Assembly: GCA_945906715.1 (NCBI GenBank)
Contig: CAMDRK010000032.1
Span: forward strand, 1 to 14,209
DNA: 14,209 bases
Source: Nitrospira lenta
GTDB taxonomy: Bacteria > Nitrospirota > Nitrospiria > Nitrospirales > Nitrospiraceae
Direction of reading: 5' to 3'
Shown: piece after piece, positions 13,749 to 14,209 of the stretch
Layout of the letters: each line of letters begins with the position of its first letter
How positions within the stretch are numbered: position 1 is the stretch's first letter
The notes under the pieces: generated by a model
Databases searched by the model: none
What the model saw: the letters and a program-made list of their open reading frames with translations, nothing else
Told to the model about the DNA's origin: nothing
Position numbers and translations under genes: made by a program

Positions 13749-13980
13749 AGGGCTGTGCAGAATCGAGCTTCGCTGACTGTCCAATCCCTCGCGCTTCTCA
13801 CCTCATCCCTGCGCGTTTGATTCCCCAGTCTCTGCCGTTCCTCTACCAGAGTGTTGCCGAAGTGCTGCGACCATTGGGCGACACCAGGGCGAAGCGAATC
13901 AGTTTCTTGAGGACACATGAGTCCGCAGATAAGTAGCAGACTTCTCGGTACAGACCCTCAACCTATGAAGGAATAACGCG

Positions 13981-14175
13981 ATGACACCGGAAGAACAAAT
14001 TACGAAGATGAAGAAAGCGATCACTCAGGCCATCAAGGTAATGGGCGATCGATTTGGATCGACGGAAGCGGACGTTGCCAGGGCTATCGATGAGCTGAAG
14101 ACGTCCATGCTTACGGCGCCAGCCGCAGCGGTGCAGCCTCCTCAGGGTGCGGCAGCCGTGACCGCTGGGGTGTAG
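13981..14175 (+). CDS. Small protein of unknown function (64 residues)
   Basis: The ATG at 13981 has a good ribosome binding site, GAAGGA (13967-13972), 8 nt upstream, and the gene stops with TAG at 14173-14175. Residues 1-45 (opening MTPEEQITKMKKAITQAIKV) are charged and look helical. Residues 46-64 are rich in Ala, Pro, Gln and Val (APAAAVQPPQGAAAVTAGV) and are probably disordered. There are no cysteines, membrane segments or signal peptide. I do not recognise it. An antisense frame over the same stretch (14196 to 13963) has no comparable start signal. Gene status is likely; function is unknown. Confidence 0.65.
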   Translation: MTPEEQITKMKKAITQAIKVMGDRFGSTEADVARAIDELKTSMLTAPAAAVQPPQGAAAVTAGV

Positions 14176-14209
14176 CGGTTGCAAGCCATATAGCATCGCC
14201 CCGTATGAG

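Noticed and set aside
1..14209. A complete novel multi-gene defence or mobile system
   Set aside because: Every substantial intact gene belongs to a known housekeeping family. The unknown genes are small or broken and do not form a coherent cluster.

Overview
The window reads as chromosomal DNA of a Gram-negative bacterium. It carries four genes of the heptose/KDO (inner-core LPS) pathways. Protein character, G+C-rich codon use, gene order and the style of the intergenic repeats all fit Nitrospira (phylum Nitrospirota). That assignment comes from recognition, not from a search. Most of the window is well-conserved housekeeping DNA, and I did not find a convincing new multi-gene system. The unexplained structure lies in a decayed left edge, the intergenic repeats and a few small genes.

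Layout. Positions 1-860 are a remnant zone. An unidentified gene on the minus strand (659 down to 183) is broken by an in-frame TGA. It then runs into a different open frame (237 down to 1) that leaves the window and looks like the C-terminus of a transposase-like protein. Positions 864-1000 hold a dispersed repeat with a strong hairpin, just past the 3' end of bioA. bioA (minus strand, biotin synthesis) is divergent from a long plus-strand cluster. Their shared 210-nt gap contains two inverted arrays of 7-nt repeats and a perfect consensus promoter (TTGACA, 17 nt, TATAAT) for lepA.

From 2613 to 10685 seven plus-strand genes follow: lepA, lepB, hldA-like heptose kinase, kdsB, pyrG, kdsA and kdsD. 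Five of the six junctions overlap or lie within 50 nt. The exception is pyrG-kdsA, where a 171-nt element with 20-nt terminal inverted repeats sits. The cluster joins ribosome rescue (LepA) and signal peptide cleavage (LepB) to LPS core sugar synthesis. KdsD and KdsA make KDO-8-phosphate, KdsB activates KDO with CTP, and PyrG supplies that CTP. The expected phosphatase KdsC is absent at this locus.

From 10902 to 12282 there are two phospholipid genes, pgsA and plsY, separated and followed by inverted arrays of 9-nt repeats. A second copy of the repeat found next to bioA follows plsY. Then come a 49-residue small protein with a strong ribosome binding site, an aldo/keto reductase, a 309-nt gap with a candidate promoter, and a 64-residue small protein near the right edge.
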